64,000 nt of DNA from Pyrus communis. Taxonomy: Eukaryota; Streptophyta; Magnoliopsida; Rosales; Rosaceae. The notes beneath the pieces were generated by a model that was given only the letters and a program-made list of their open reading frames with translations, did not search any database and was not told the DNA's origin. Position 1 is the stretch's first letter. Each line of letters opens with the position of its first letter. Made by a program: the position numbers and the translations under genes. This document shows, one piece after another, positions 31,677 to 43,576 of this stretch. The stretch covers positions 2,310,560-2,374,559 of the forward strand of contig NC_084805.1 of the NCBI RefSeq assembly GCF_963583255.1. Direction: 5' to 3'.

Positions 31677-33260
31677 ATGGACAAGAGTTGGTTGATGATA
31701 CCCCGAAATTTGGAAGCGTATACAGTTGGAATTAATTTATTTTTGGATCAAGCGGTTGCAAATGGTGTTGACCCCAATAAGTTTAGATGTCCTTGCAAAA
31801 GATGTTGTAATCGATATACTTTTGTCAGGAATACTATTGTTGAACATCTCGTATTGTATGATATGGACAAAGATTATAAAAACGTTTGGTGGCGACATCA
31901 TGGTGAGCCCAACATTGGAGAGCAAAATGTGGCAATTGGAGAAGAAGAAATAGGAGTAAGGTGACTGGTATGCATAATTAACAGAAAAATGTGTATTGAA
32001 CCCCCTATTGAGGAAGGGTGTCCATAAGAGGTGGAGACTTTTTTTAGGTTGCTTGAAGAGGCAAATCAAGATTTATGGCTAGGTTGTAAGGAGTTTAAGA
32101 AATTAGAAGCGGTTGTAAGACTGTATCAAATCAAGTGTTTAGCGGGAATGCCAAACGAGATCTTCCCCACATTACTCGAGTTAATTAAAAGAATGTTGTA
32201 TGAATGGGATTGTTTGCTTGAATCTTGTTATAAGGAAAAAAAAACTTTTAAATGACTTGGGTCTGACGTATGTAAAGATTAATGCGTGTCCCAATGATTG
32301 CATGATCTATTAGAAAGATACTTCGGAGTTGACCGTGTGCTCGGTTTGTGTTAAATCAAGATATAAAATTACCAACGCAGAGGATAGCTCGAGGAAAAAA
32401 ATCGCAGCTAAAGTTATGTGGTATTTTCCTTTACAAGCACGATTGTACTAGTTTTTTTATATCAAAGCATACGGCTAAACATATGAAGTGGCACGCAACT
32501 GAATGTCCTAAGGATGAGTTTATGAGGCATCCTTCAGATTCTTCAGCATGGAAGCATTTGGACAATTTATATCCGGAGTTTGTGTTAGAAATTTGAAATG
32601 TTCGATTAGGGTTGGCCAATGACGGATTTAATCTTTTTGGGAAAATAAGGCATGGCCATAGCACATGGCCTATGGTTCTTTATGTTTACAATTTACCACC
32701 TTGGATGTGTATGAAGCAACCGAATTTGTTGTTGTCTCTGTTAATACCAAGACCTCGCAGTCCTGGTAAAGAGCTTGATGTGTAAATGTGTCCATTGATT
32801 GACGAGTTGAATGAATTGTGGGAGGTGGGCACTCCCACTTATGATGCATATTCCAACCAAAAATTTACGATGAAGGCTCCCGTCTTGTGGACCATAAGTG
32901 ATTTTCCAGCTTATGGCATGTTGTCAGGATGGAGTACACAGGGCTATAAAGCCTGTCCATATTACAAGCATGATACATAATCTATTTACTTGATGGCGAG
33001 TCGTAAGATTTGTTATTTGGGGCATCGACACTTTCTTGCAGATAATCATACGTTTCGAAGGCAAACCACAACTTTTAATGGTCGGCGAGAGCATCGTAGT
33101 GCACCAAGGCAGTTGACTAGTTTACAACGTCTTGAAGAACTTTCTACATTGAGATCTACTTTTGGAAAACCAAACAAAGATGCTTCAGTTGGGCAATGCA
33201 GAAGAAGAACTTCAAGCAGTAGAAGTATTAACCGTCAATGGAAAAAGGGGACTAACCACC
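31677..33260 (+). pseudogene. CACTA (En/Spm) transposase fragment, TNP2-like
   Basis: Starts with the transposase-associated domain MDKSWLMIPRNLEAYTVGIN, then DPNKFRCPCKRCCNRY. It continues through the TNP2 core in several frames: NACPNDCMIY, ELTVCSVCVKSRYK, WHATECPKDEFMRHPSDS, AWKHLDNLYPEF, LWTISDFPAYGMLSGWSTQG. A normal TNP2 is much longer; here it ends at about 33260 and subterminal repeats follow at once, so the gene and element are internally deleted. Many stops. No left CACTA terminus is visible, since the left side borders the truncated copia at about 31458. Confidence 0.75.
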
Positions 33261-33538
33261 ACCTTTTTAGTAATTAATGTCACTTATATCCGACGTGATC
33301 TTCGATGTCGCTTTTAACCGACACTACTATCCTTTTTTTATTTTACATTGCTTTCCTTCTTGGTGGCGGATTAAGGGGATTAACTGACAACAAAAGCCTT
33401 TTCGTGACACTAGCAGTGGTGTCGGTTCTCCTATCCGACATTGCATGATTTGATATCAGATTTTTGCCAAAACTCCAATAGAAATATGTTTTCTTGTTGG
33501 TTTTTGAACCGCAAGTTATAGCCACTTTTGTAGCAGTG
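33261..33538 (+). mobile_element. CACTA element right terminus with subterminal repeats
   Basis: Repeated accgaca/tgtcgg words (near 33290, 33320, 33420 and 33435) in both orientations are typical CACTA subterminal repeats. The end gccacttttgtagcagtg, reverse-complemented, is cactgctacaaaagtggc, a CACTA-type terminal repeat. A TAG follows (33539-33541), which would be one half of the 3-bp target duplication. Confidence 0.65.
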
Positions 33539-33541
33539 TAG

Positions 33542-33711
33542 TCCTAAATTTTATGTCTAGGTGTTGCATGTGGTCTAATATTCTAGTTAGTAGTTAGGAA
33601 TTTGGGTTTCTACCTATGGTCTAAGGTTCGAAACTCATCTCTTTCTTAAATTGATGAATAGTTCTGATCCCTCTCATCTCTCTTAATAATAGTAAAAAAA
33701 AAAAAAAAAAA
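33542..33711 (+). mobile_element. SINE-like element
   Basis: A B box (ggttcgaaact) at 33624-33634, a weak upstream A-box-like stretch (gtggtctaatattctag), a pyrimidine-rich tail and an 18-nt poly(A) at 33694-33711. It directly abuts the CACTA terminus. Probably related to tRNA-derived plant SINEs. Confidence 0.5.
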
Positions 33712-35223
33712 TCATTAAAAAAAAAGGTCTAGCTGTTGAAAACTAGTGTTGCACGACATCTTAATGAAGAGCAGGATTCGTGAAACTCCAATTGGTAAGT
33801 ATCATGTTGCATTCCTACAGGAAATCATATATGAGAATTTGGCGACGTAAGATCAAAATATATGTGCATAGTTTTTAGGAAAGAAAATCAATTTGATTTG
33901 GCTTCAGTCTTTTTAGGGCCGTTCGTTGGTGGGCAAAAAGTCAACTTGGGTTTAACCAAATCAAATTCAATATAATATTGGGATATTGTGAAAAAAACCC
34001 ATGATCAACGGCATGGTGAGCAAGTTTTACAGCTTTACATCATCAACGTTTTGAGCGTGAATTTCGTCTAGCAAAGTTGTGGAGCTTAATTGAGAGTTAG
34101 ATTAGAGAGTTATCTGAGTCAAACACTCTAGTCTCCATCATATAGACAAGATGGCAAGACAATCTTCCGGTCGGTGTCTAGTAAGTTATGTCCAACAGCT
34201 GGTGCTTTATTGCAATAGTTGAAAACAATCATGTCTATCATTATGATGTAAGTTCGATTTTGTCAATTCTCCTCTATCCTAACAACTAACAATTTAACCT
34301 AATAATGCTATCATTTGTATGTGTGTGCGTGTGTGTGTATAAAATAATAAAAAAAAAAGTTGTGTCTTGTACGAGTTTTGTACTTGTTTGTTTGACATTA
34401 GTGGATTCTTTAACTGGCAGTGTGCACATGAAATTTTCCGAATGTGTAGGTTTTACCACGTAAAAGAAAAATCGTGCGTTCTCATCTTCTTATTTAATAT
34501 GTTTAATTGTTGCTGCATCGCAAGATTGAAACGCCCGTGGGTTTGATTGTTTTTACCTGGGCTGTTTCTTTGTTGGGTTTTGGTTCCTCAATCCATCTAC
34601 ATTTTCATAAGCTTATTTTGTTTTATTTTATCTCTACATATATATTTTGATTTACAAACAATGTTCAACACGAATCTAGAGTAAGGGGAGATAAGAGCGT
34701 TTGAACATAGAATGCAACGGGTTTAGCATGAAGACCTTAAGTACCAGAGCAATCCACATGCCTTATAATTTCTTGTATTAGTAAATCAATTGATTCTTCA
34801 CGGTCAAATTTTAGGCAAAAAGCTCAAATTTTAGTCCATAACCCAAAAATCTCAAATTTCAACACAAAAACCCAAAAGCCCAAAACCGAAAATCCAGTCC
34901 TGATCAATCCATAAAACATTTCAGGAATCCCGAAAATTAGGAATACCGAAATTTCGGTTCGGGATTGGTCTTCAAAATTCCTATCCCAAAAATTTTCAAT
35001 TTGGAATCCCATACCAAACTACCCTTAAATATAATGTTGAACAATATGGTATCTCTTGCCATAGTCTAACCACCTCGATCCTTTCCAAACTTTTCTCACC
35101 TACCAAACAGATTTTTCTCACCAACCAAATAGCTTTGCTTCCGCTTCCCTTTCTCGATTCTTGATCAGAAGTCTGCATCTCTGATCTTTAATAGCGGTAA
35201 ATTCTTCTAGGTCATCTTCTCCG
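33712..35223. other. Intergenic sequence
   Basis: No gene is supported. The stretch 34800-35040, with repeated (cc)caaaa and ccgaaatttcgg words, may be a degraded miniature element. No left LTR or primer-binding site of the copia that follows is recognisable. Confidence 0.4.
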
Positions 35224-38200
35224 ATGATCGCACCTCCTCAATCTCCTTTTGCGATCGTGAATCTGACCTCTTCTCGGCTTCTCTCAAACCCTAATTCTTC
35301 ATTTCAGGTTTCGATCAACTCAATTACTATCCAAAATATTGGTAGTATCGTTCAAACAAAGCTTCAACATCACAATTATCTTGTCTAGAAATCTCTATTT
35401 GATCCGATCTTTCATCGTTATAAGCTTACAGGAATTGTTGATGGATTTGAGCCACCACCGCCTCAATTTCTTGCTCATAATTCTGGCAACCTCACTCTTT
35501 TCCAAATCCAGCCTTTGAGCAGTGGTATGAGAATGACCAAAACATTATCCTCTGGATAAATTCCACTCTCTCGAAAGATCTCATCCCGTTCATTATTGGA
35601 GTCCAATCTGCTCGCGAGCTTTGGCAGAATCTTGAATGTCGATTTGGTGGAGTCTCTAAATCACTCATTCATCAGCTTCGCTCCAATCTTCAATCCATGA
35701 CCAAAGGATCCTTTTCAATCTCTGAATATTTGCAGGCTCAAGGAAGTTACAAATGCTCATGCCGTTGTTGGAGCACCAGTTGATGACAATGATCTCCTCC
35801 TCATAATTCTTAGTGGTCTTCCTGATGAATATGACTCGTTTGTGGACTATGTTCAATGCCGTTTAGCTAATACAACAATTGATGATCTTCATGGATTTCT
35901 TCTCAGTAAAGAAATGGCTATTTCAAGAAAGAAGCAAAATTAAGGTTCTTCTTCCAATGAACCATATCAAGCTTTCAATTCCATCCAGGCATCTAATCAA
36001 CCTCCACTACTGCCTACACTAAATGTTCCTCAGGTGCAAGCTTATACTGCTCAAACTCAGCCAAACAGAAAATTTTCAGAGGAGTAATTCCCAACGCAAT
36101 TATTCCAATCTCACCAAATTCAATCACTACAACAACAACAATCGCAGAGGAAATCGTGGTGGCAATCATGGTGGAAATTACTACAACAACAATCATACTT
36201 CTCGAAGACCTGTTCCTTATCAAATTTGTAAGGATCCTGGTCATCTAGCTATCGATTGCTCTAATTGTGTGAATCCTAATTTCTAAGGACGCATTCCACC
36301 TGCCAAGCTTGCAATATGTGACAACACCACTACTTATTCTTCCTCGCCATGGTTGATTGACTTTGGTGCAAGTTCTCACATGACAAACAATGTTCAACAC
36401 CTGCAAAATCCTCACACACTAGTCCTGACAAAGTCTACATTGAAGATGGCCAAGGTTTGCCAATTCTTTACTCAGGTTCTTCGTTTATTAAAACACCATC
36501 AACTACTTTTAAATTGAACAATGTTTTGCATGTTCCTCATCTGAAACATGATATTCTCTATGCAAATATGTTCCTTTTGGATAATTGGTGCTCCTTAACC
36601 CTAAAGGAGTGGTCTCTATCCTTTCTTTGTGTCTTCTCCCCATGTAAAAAGGTTCTTTGCAAATCTTGCAATAAAAGCATCTGCTCAAATCTGACATCAA
36701 CGTTTGTTCAAGACTTTTCAATATGTTGTATCAAAGTCTACCTTGCCTATTACTAGTAATATTAGTTAGTTTCATTGTTCAAATTGCATCTTGGGCAAAT
36801 GTGCCAAATTACCTTTTCATGATTCTCTCTGTACTACTTCTCGAACCTTAGAACTAGTATATGTTGATGTTTGGGGACTAATACCCTTACTCTCTGTGAG
36901 TGGTTATCAATTCTAAATAATTTTCATTGATGATTTCATGAAATACACTTGGTTGTATCATGTGAAAAATAAATCAGATGCGTTTCATACATTTGTTCGG
37001 TTTCAAGCTTTTTTTGAGAACTTGTGTGGAACCAAAATTGGTACTTTAATATCTGATTCAAGTGGTGAATTCCTCATTTCTTCTTTTAAGACATCTTGCT
37101 CAACATGGTATTCAATACCATCTTAGTTGTCCTTAAACTCCTAAGTAAAATGGTTATGTTGAAAGGAAGCACAAACATGCTGTAGAAACAGCTAAAACCT
37201 TATTGATAGCATCAAAAGTTCCTCATCAATTTTGGATGAAAGCCTTCCTTACTGTAGTCTATCTAATTAATAGACTACCACCTGTCTCTAAGCCTTCACC
37301 ATGGGAACAACTCTTCAAAAAGTCAATAGATTACACTCACCTTAAGGTTTTGGGTGTACATGCTACCTTTGGTTAAAACCTTATACCAACTCTAAACTTG
37401 AGGCAAAAAGCAAGTTGTGTGTGTTCATTGGTTATAGTCTAGTTAACAAAGGCTATAGATGTCTAGATCATTTAACTAATAGAATTTACATTTCTAGGCA
37501 TGTCTATTTTGATGAAAGCTCATTCCCTTTTCATCAATCTACCTTTGTGTCATTGCCTATATCCCCTTCCACAAACACCGCTCCACCATCTCCCTTCTCT
37601 CTTACCTTTCTCAATTTATATCCCTTATCAACCTGCAAGTTTCCTTTATCTTCCCCTCCAACATCAGCCTTATCCCTATTATCCTCCCAATCTGCATCTT
37701 CACCTGCAACATCACATGCACCCTCACTTATACCACCCATAGCAGTCACTCATATTCATTCCCCTACCATTAGTACTAATCCTATAATACCCTCACCACC
37801 ACATCAACCAATTCCCATTACCTCCATTCATCTTATGATAACTAGATCCAAATCTTGGATTTATAAACCTACAACATTCACTATAACAAAACATCCCTTG
37901 CCATCTACCTGAATCATGAGTATGTCCCTTCCATTTACTTGCAAGCCTCCAAATTTCCCCATTGGAGGACAACCATGCAAAATGAGTTCAACGCCTTACA
38001 AAGTGTTGGGACTTAGACACTGGTTCCAACTAAACCTTCTCAAAATCTAGTTGGGTGCAAATGGGTATTTCGAATTAAGAGAAAGCCATATGGTTTTGTG
38101 GATAGGTACAAGGCCAGATTAGTGGCCAAGGGATATAATCAATAGGAAGGAATATATTACAGTGATACTTTTTGTCCAGTGGCAAAACCAGTCACCATCA

Positions 38201-39298
38201 GAATATTACTCACTTTGGCAGTTCAATCAAATTGATTTTTGCATCAACTAGATGTTAGTAATGCTTTCTTACATGGCAATTTGAAGGAAAATGTGTTTAT
38301 GACTCAATCATCTGGTTTCATTGACCAAGATCACCTTAATCATGTTTTCCATTTAAAGAAGTCTCTCTATGGATAGAAACAAGCTCCAAGAGCTTGGTTT
38401 GAGAAGCTACAGTCTGTATTACTTTCCATGGGATTTCAGGCCTATCAATCAGATCACAGTTTATTTGTGAATATGTTTTATACTAAACATGTTTTAGAAG
38501 TACAAAGTTCTTCAACGCAAATTTTTATTCATCAGTCTAAATATGTTTTAGACTTGCTCAAAAGGACAAAAATGGATGAAGCAAAGCCATGTGTTACTCC
38601 TCGAGGTTCTGCCAAACTTGATCACACTGGTACATTGCTTGAAGATCTTGCAGAATATAGAACAATTGTTGGGGCTCTTCAATATCTCACTTAGCCAAGG
38701 CCTGACCTCTCATTTGCTGTTAACCTTGTAAGTCAACTCATGCATTCTCTAAGAGATCAACATCTTCAAGTTGTAAAATGTATACTGAGATATCTCAAAG
38801 GTTCTTTTGGTCATGGTTTATGGTTTCCAAAATCTTCATCCTCTCTCACACTCAAAGCTTTTTCTAATGCTGACTGGGCCGATTGTTCCTGGGACAGACA
38901 ATCAACTAGGGGTTTCTGTATTTTTCTTGGTCCTTTACTCATTAGCTGAAGTGCAAAGAAGCAACAGACTGTTGCTCGTTCATCCACAGAAGCAGAATAC
39001 AAATCTTTAGCCTACACAACCTCTGAGATCACTTGGATATGTCAACTATTTATTGATATTGGATTTTAGTTACCTGTTTTACCTCAGATTTGGTGTGATG
39101 TTCCACACTCGTACAAAACATGTCGAAATTGACTACCATTATATTCGGGAGCTTGTTCTTGCCAAGCTTCTCATAGTTCAATTTGTCTGTAGTCAAGATA
39201 ATCTCATTGACATTCACACCAAATCACTTCCTTGGCAACGGTTTCATGATCTGAGATCCAAGCTTTCACTTCAACCTTCTCCGTTTAGCTTAAGGGGG
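35224..39298 (+). pseudogene. Gag-pol of copia 4, heavily decayed
   Basis: Gag begins at 35224 (MIAPPQSPF) with NIGSIVQTKLQHHNYLV, then a stop. Further landmarks: a Gly/Asn-rich linker and a knuckle-like CKDPGHLAIDC near 36225; a protease site reading DFGASSHMT near 36358 (usual DSG changed to DFG); NNVLHVPHLKHDILYANM; integrase (YVDVWGL, FIDDFMKYTWLYHV, SDSSGEF); the C-terminal integrase stretch (CVFIGYSLVNKGYRCLD, RIYISRHVYFDES); reverse transcriptase ([52 protein letters not shown]); and RNase H ([28 protein letters not shown]). The YVDD catalytic loop is deleted: HSLFVNMF joins straight to downstream sequence near 38480. More than ten stops. Confidence 0.8.
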
Positions 39299-39495
39299 TG
39301 TGAAGAGAATAATAGAGTAAATACAAATGTAAATAACTCACAAGAGTTAAAAGTTAGAGTTAGTTAAAGTTAATGCTGTAATAATTCTTACTTTTCCCCT
39401 TTGGTAACTTTAGACTTTAATTAATTTGTAAGTATATATACCCTGTAAAATTATTCTTTGGAGTTAATGAAAAAAATATTCATTTCCTCAATAAA
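39299..39495 (+). repeat. Probable 3' LTR of copia 4 (partial)
   Basis: Follows a polypurine tract (ttaaggggg) and starts tgtgaagagaataatag. It is AT-rich with a TATA-like tatatata at about 39432. The right end is not a clear CA; receptor-kinase sequence begins by about 39496, so the LTR may be truncated. No matching 5' LTR was found near 35200. Confidence 0.55.
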
Positions 39496-42437
39496 CCTGA
39501 CCTCATAGATGAATACAAATGAAGCCCCACGCAATACTTGGATTGTGTTTCATGCAACTCTGCTGGAAGTGTCAACAGATTAAACCTCATCAATTCTGGT
39601 ATACAAGGTACTCTACTTGAATTTCCATTCATGTCCTTGCCTAATCTTGCATATATTGATCTAAGCCTCAATGAACTTTTTGATCAAATCCCACCTAAGA
39701 ACGGTTCCCTTGCCAAATTCATCTACTTTGATGTATCTTATAATCAAATGTTTGGAAAAATCCCACCCGAAATCGGTCTTTTAACAAATCTTCAAGTCGT
39801 CCACCTAAATGCAAATAAGTTCAATGGCTCAATTCCTCAAGAAATAGGCCAACTTAAATTTGTCTATGAGCTAGCTCTAAATTTAAACAATTTAGAGGGT
39901 TCAATTCCACCTTCTGTGGGTAATTTGAGCCAATTAACTTCTTTGATTCTCTTCAGAAACCAACTTTCCGGTCATATCCCTTCCGAAACAGGAAACCTTT
40001 CGAAATTGGTTGAACTTTACCTGTTTGACAACTTTTATCAGGCCCCATCCCTCAAAGTTTCGGAAACTTGAAAAATCTAACCATGATGTTCTTGTACAAC
40101 AATACCTTTTTCTGGTTTGATCCCAACTTCTTTGAGGAATTTGACAAACCTTGTTTCTCTCTCTCTCTCTACAATAATAAACTTTCCGGCACTATTACTG
40201 AAGATATTGGAAACTTGAAATTTGTTGTGACTCTAAACCTGGCCAACAATCAGCTCAATGGAACTGTTCCCTCTACATTCGGCAACATGAGCAACCTAGA
40301 AAACCTATACGCCCGTAGCAACCAGCTATCTGGATCAATCCCCCAAGAGATGGAGAATCTAATGAAGTTGACCATACTTGACTTGGCTACTAACCGATTT
40401 TCTGGTTATTTGCCTCGAGATATTTGTAGAGGTGGACTGCTACAAAGGTTTACTGCAGAAAATAACGAATTTACAGGTCCAAAAGGTTGCAAGAGCTTAG
40501 TCAGAGTCCGTATTGAAGGGAACCAATTTACAAGCAGTAATATGTCTGAAGACTTTGGTGTCTATCCGAATCTTTTGTTTGTAGACCTAAGCCACAACAA
40601 CTTATATGGCGAAATCTCAGACATTTGGGGACTGTCCAAACTTAACAACCCTACGGATTGTGGGCAACAACCTTACTGGGAGCATACCATCTGAGATTGT
40701 CAATGCAACTAAAATTCAAGAACTCAATTTTTCTTCGAATCATCTAATTGGGATGGCTCCCAAGGATTTAGGGAGATTGACTTTTCTGGTGAATTTAAAG
40801 TTGAATGGCAATCAACTTTTGGGTTCTATACCCTCTGAATTTGGAGCATTCATTGAACTCGAATATCTTGATGTGTCAACCAACAAGCTAAACAGCTCAA
40901 TTCCAAGCACTTTTGGCGAATTGATCAGTTTAAACTACTTGAATTTGAGCAACAAAAATTTCAGTCAAGAAATTCCATTTCAGTTTGGGAAGTTATTTCA
41001 CATGTCACAGTTAGATTTAAGCAGTAACTCACTTAATGGCAAGATACCATCAGAAATTAGCAACATGCAGAGCTTGGAGCGGCTTAATCTTTCCGGTCTC
41101 ATTCCAACAACGTTTGATGGAATGCATGGCTTGTTGTACATAGACGTATTCTACAATCACTTGTAGGTCCCATCCCCAACAGCAAAGCATTTTAAGATGC
41201 TCACAGCTTTGAAGGGAATGAAAGATTGTATGGAAATGTTGGAGATCTAGAATCCTGCGATAAACATATCTCAAAAAGAAAAAACAATAGAAAACTCATG
41301 TTTGCAATCGTTTTCCCTATCTTGGAAGCAGTTTCACTTGCTTTCCTTGCAATTTTCTTCATCAAAACAAGAAGAAAGAGCTGGAAACAGAAAAGAGTGA
41401 TATCCATGATGAAGTTTTTTCAAACTCTCTATTTGATGGAAAAAAAAATGCATTGGGACATCATAAGAGCAACCAATGGTTTTGACTCCATATTTTGCAT
41501 TGGGAAAGGAGGATCTGGAAGTGTCTACAAGGCAAAGCTACTATTAGGCAACATAGTTGCAGTGAAGAAACTCCATCAAAAACTTGACGACATGGAGACA
41601 TCACAGAAGGAGTTCTACAATGAAATAAATGCACTAATCAATTACAACATTGAAACATTGTGGTTTTTGTTCAAATTCATGGCACTCCTTTCTGGTCTAT
41701 GAATATCTAGAAAAGGGTAGTCTGGCTTCAATCTTGAGCAAAGAAGATGAAGCAAAATAATTGGATTGGAATAGGAGGGTGAGAATTGTAAAAGGCGTAG
41801 CTCATGCACTGTCCTACATGCATCACGATTGCGTGCTGCCAATTGTACACCGAGACATATCAAGCAACAACATTTTGCTAGATTATGACTACAAGCCTCT
41901 AGTGTTTCAGACTTCGACATTGCTAAGCTTTTGAATCCAGATTCATCGAATTGGAGCTCCCTTGCATGCATATATAGATATGTAGTACGGTAAAGTAAAA
42001 CAGTTAAAAAAGATAATGTGAAATTTGATGATATAAAGTTGAACGTATACTAATAGCTTGATCTCCCTTAATTTTTATGCAGAGTTGGCCAACATAATGA
42101 AGATAACTGAGAAATGTGACGTTATGGCTTTGGAGTGCTCGCACTGGAAGAAATCATGGGAAAGCGACTAGGCGATTTAATCTCGTCATTTTCGTATCCA
42201 ACCGCGTGTGAAAACAAATTGCTGAATGATGTATTGGACCAATGGCTTCCACCTCCTACACCTACACTTGAAGTTGAAGATGAATTGACGACCATTGCAA
42301 GGGTTGAAATCGCATGCAGGCATTCGCAACTGCAATCGAGGCCAACAATGCACATGGTTTCTCAGTCATTATCATTTCAAACTGCAGCTTCCATTGGAGG
42401 ACCAAACATCACTCTTGAACAACTCATTAAGATTTAA
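39496..42437 (+). pseudogene. LRR receptor-like kinase copy B, nearly full length, broken
   Basis: Encodes most of a plasma-membrane LRR receptor kinase similar to MDIS1-interacting receptor-like kinases. Extracellular part: an N-cap ending VSCNSAGSVNRLNL, then many 24-residue LRRs of the LxxLxLxxNxLxGxIPxxxG type over about 39560-41160 (for example LNANKFNGSIPQEIGQL and LNGNQLLGSIPSEFG). Transmembrane segment: LMFAIVFPILEAVSLAFLAI near 41300. Kinase: [47 protein letters not shown], then SDFDIAK where DFG is expected, and a tail ending NITLEQLIKI. Frameshifts or stops occur near 40020, 40065, 40640, 41166, 41190, 41700, 41758, 41900 and 42120. The signal peptide is missing because copia sequence abuts the 5' side. 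It is the paralogue of the kinase at 23798-29962. Confidence 0.85.
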
Positions 42438-42838
42438 ATTGCGTTTGACTTTGTTTGAGTTAACACGAAAGTCAGATCGTCTTGTTTAAATATATCATAT
42501 ATGTATTTGTTATATTTGCATGTAAATTAAGAATAAGGAAGGAGTGCTAGCTGGATTCGCTAAACAGCGAATCCTACATGTACATTACCACTTAAATGGT
42601 TAGAACAAAATAACCTATTTAGTATTTACTAGAAATGTTGCATGCTCATTGCTATAAGATTAAAAAACATATGAAAGATTACGTTGAAAGATAAAAAATA
42701 ATAATTAAATAATAATAATAATTTAAAAAAAAAAAAAACTGTGTCAGATAATACTATTTATGTTGAAAACATTATGAAGATTTTTGCATAAAAAAGATTT
42801 GTTCAATACATTCTACATACAGAAGATCATAGATTTTT

Positions 42839-42914
42839 TGTCACATCCCGACCTGGGCCCCTACCACATCCCGGGCTCGACTACACTGTAACACGATATT
42901 GTTCGCTTTGAGTT
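42839..42914 (-). repeat. 76-bp tandem duplication of the Cassandra LTR end
   Basis: Nearly identical to 42915-42990: both begin tgtcacatcccgacctggg and run to the string gttcgctttgag. This extends the 3' LTR by a partial repeat. Confidence 0.85.
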
Positions 42915-43208
42915 TGTCACATCCCGACCTGGGCCCCTACCACATCCCGGGCTCGACTCCACTGTAACACGATATTGTTCGCTTTGAGCCCCGACCACGC
43001 CCTCACAGTTTTGTTTCTGGGAACTCACACGAGAACTTCTCAGTAGGTCACCCATCTTGGGATTGCTCTCGCCCGAACTCGCTTAACTTCAAAGTTCCGA
43101 TGAACTCCAAGGCCAGTGAGCTCCCAAAATACCTCGTGCTAGGTAGAGATGAGAATATACATATAAGGTTTATAGGATCCTCACCCCTGAGCGATGTGGG
43201 ATTTTACA
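42915..43208 (-). repeat. Cassandra 3' LTR
   Basis: 294 bp. The 5S-like part is at about 43027-43108, with gttaagcgagttcgggcgag on the minus strand, matching the internal control region area of 5S rRNA. Confidence 0.85.
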
Positions 43209-43210
43209 AT

Positions 43211-43222
43211 CCACCCCCCTTA
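43211..43222 (-). other. Cassandra polypurine tract
   Basis: Reads taaggggggtgg on the minus strand, just before the 3' LTR that starts tgtaaaa. Confidence 0.75.
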
Positions 43223-43264
43223 GGGGTCCGACGTCCTCGTCGGCACACTTCCGACCAGGGATTG

Positions 43265-43276
43265 GCTCTGATACCA
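43265..43276 (-). other. Cassandra primer-binding site
   Basis: Reads tggtatcagagc on the minus strand, complementary to the 3' end of initiator methionine tRNA, and lies 3 nt inside the 5' LTR. Confidence 0.9.
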
Positions 43277-43279
43277 AAT

Positions 43280-43576
43280 TGTCACATCCCGACCCAGGCC
43301 CCCACCACATCCCTGGCTTGACTCCATCGTAGCATGATATTGTCCGCTTTGTGCCCCGACCACGCCCTCACAATTTTGTTTCTGGGAACTCACACGAAAA
43401 CTTCCCAGTGGGTCACCCATCCTGGGATTGTTCTCGCCCGAACTCGCTTAACTTCAAAGTTCCGATGAACTCTGAAACCAGTTCCAAAAGGTCTTGTGCT
43501 AGGTAGAGATAGGAATATAGGAATATACATATAAGGCTTACAGGATACTCACCCCTGGGCAATGTGGGATCTTACA
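43280..43576 (-). repeat. Cassandra 5' LTR
   Basis: 297 bp, TG...CA on the minus strand, with 5S-like sequence at about 43391-43471. Alignable to the 3' LTR throughout, with scattered substitutions and a small local repeat near 43515 (aggaatat). Confidence 0.85.

Larger units (their letters stand above)
42839..43576 (-). mobile_element. Cassandra TRIM retrotransposon
   Basis: A 0.74-kb non-coding LTR element. Minus-strand 5' LTR 43280-43576, internal region 43209-43279, 3' LTR 42915-43208, plus an extra 76-bp copy of the 3' LTR end at 42839-42914. LTRs start tgtaag/tgtaaa and end gggatgtgaca. A primer-binding site complementary to initiator Met tRNA follows the 5' LTR by 3 nt, and a polypurine tract precedes the 3' LTR. 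LTRs contain 5S-rRNA-like sequence, the hallmark of Cassandra. Flanks are T-rich (ttttt on the left, ttttc on the right), a plausible 5-bp duplication. It depends on other elements for replication. Confidence 0.9.

Noticed and set aside
43027..43471. 5S rRNA genes
   Set aside because: The 5S-like blocks are diverged and embedded in Cassandra LTRs; they are not complete 120-bp 5S genes in an array.
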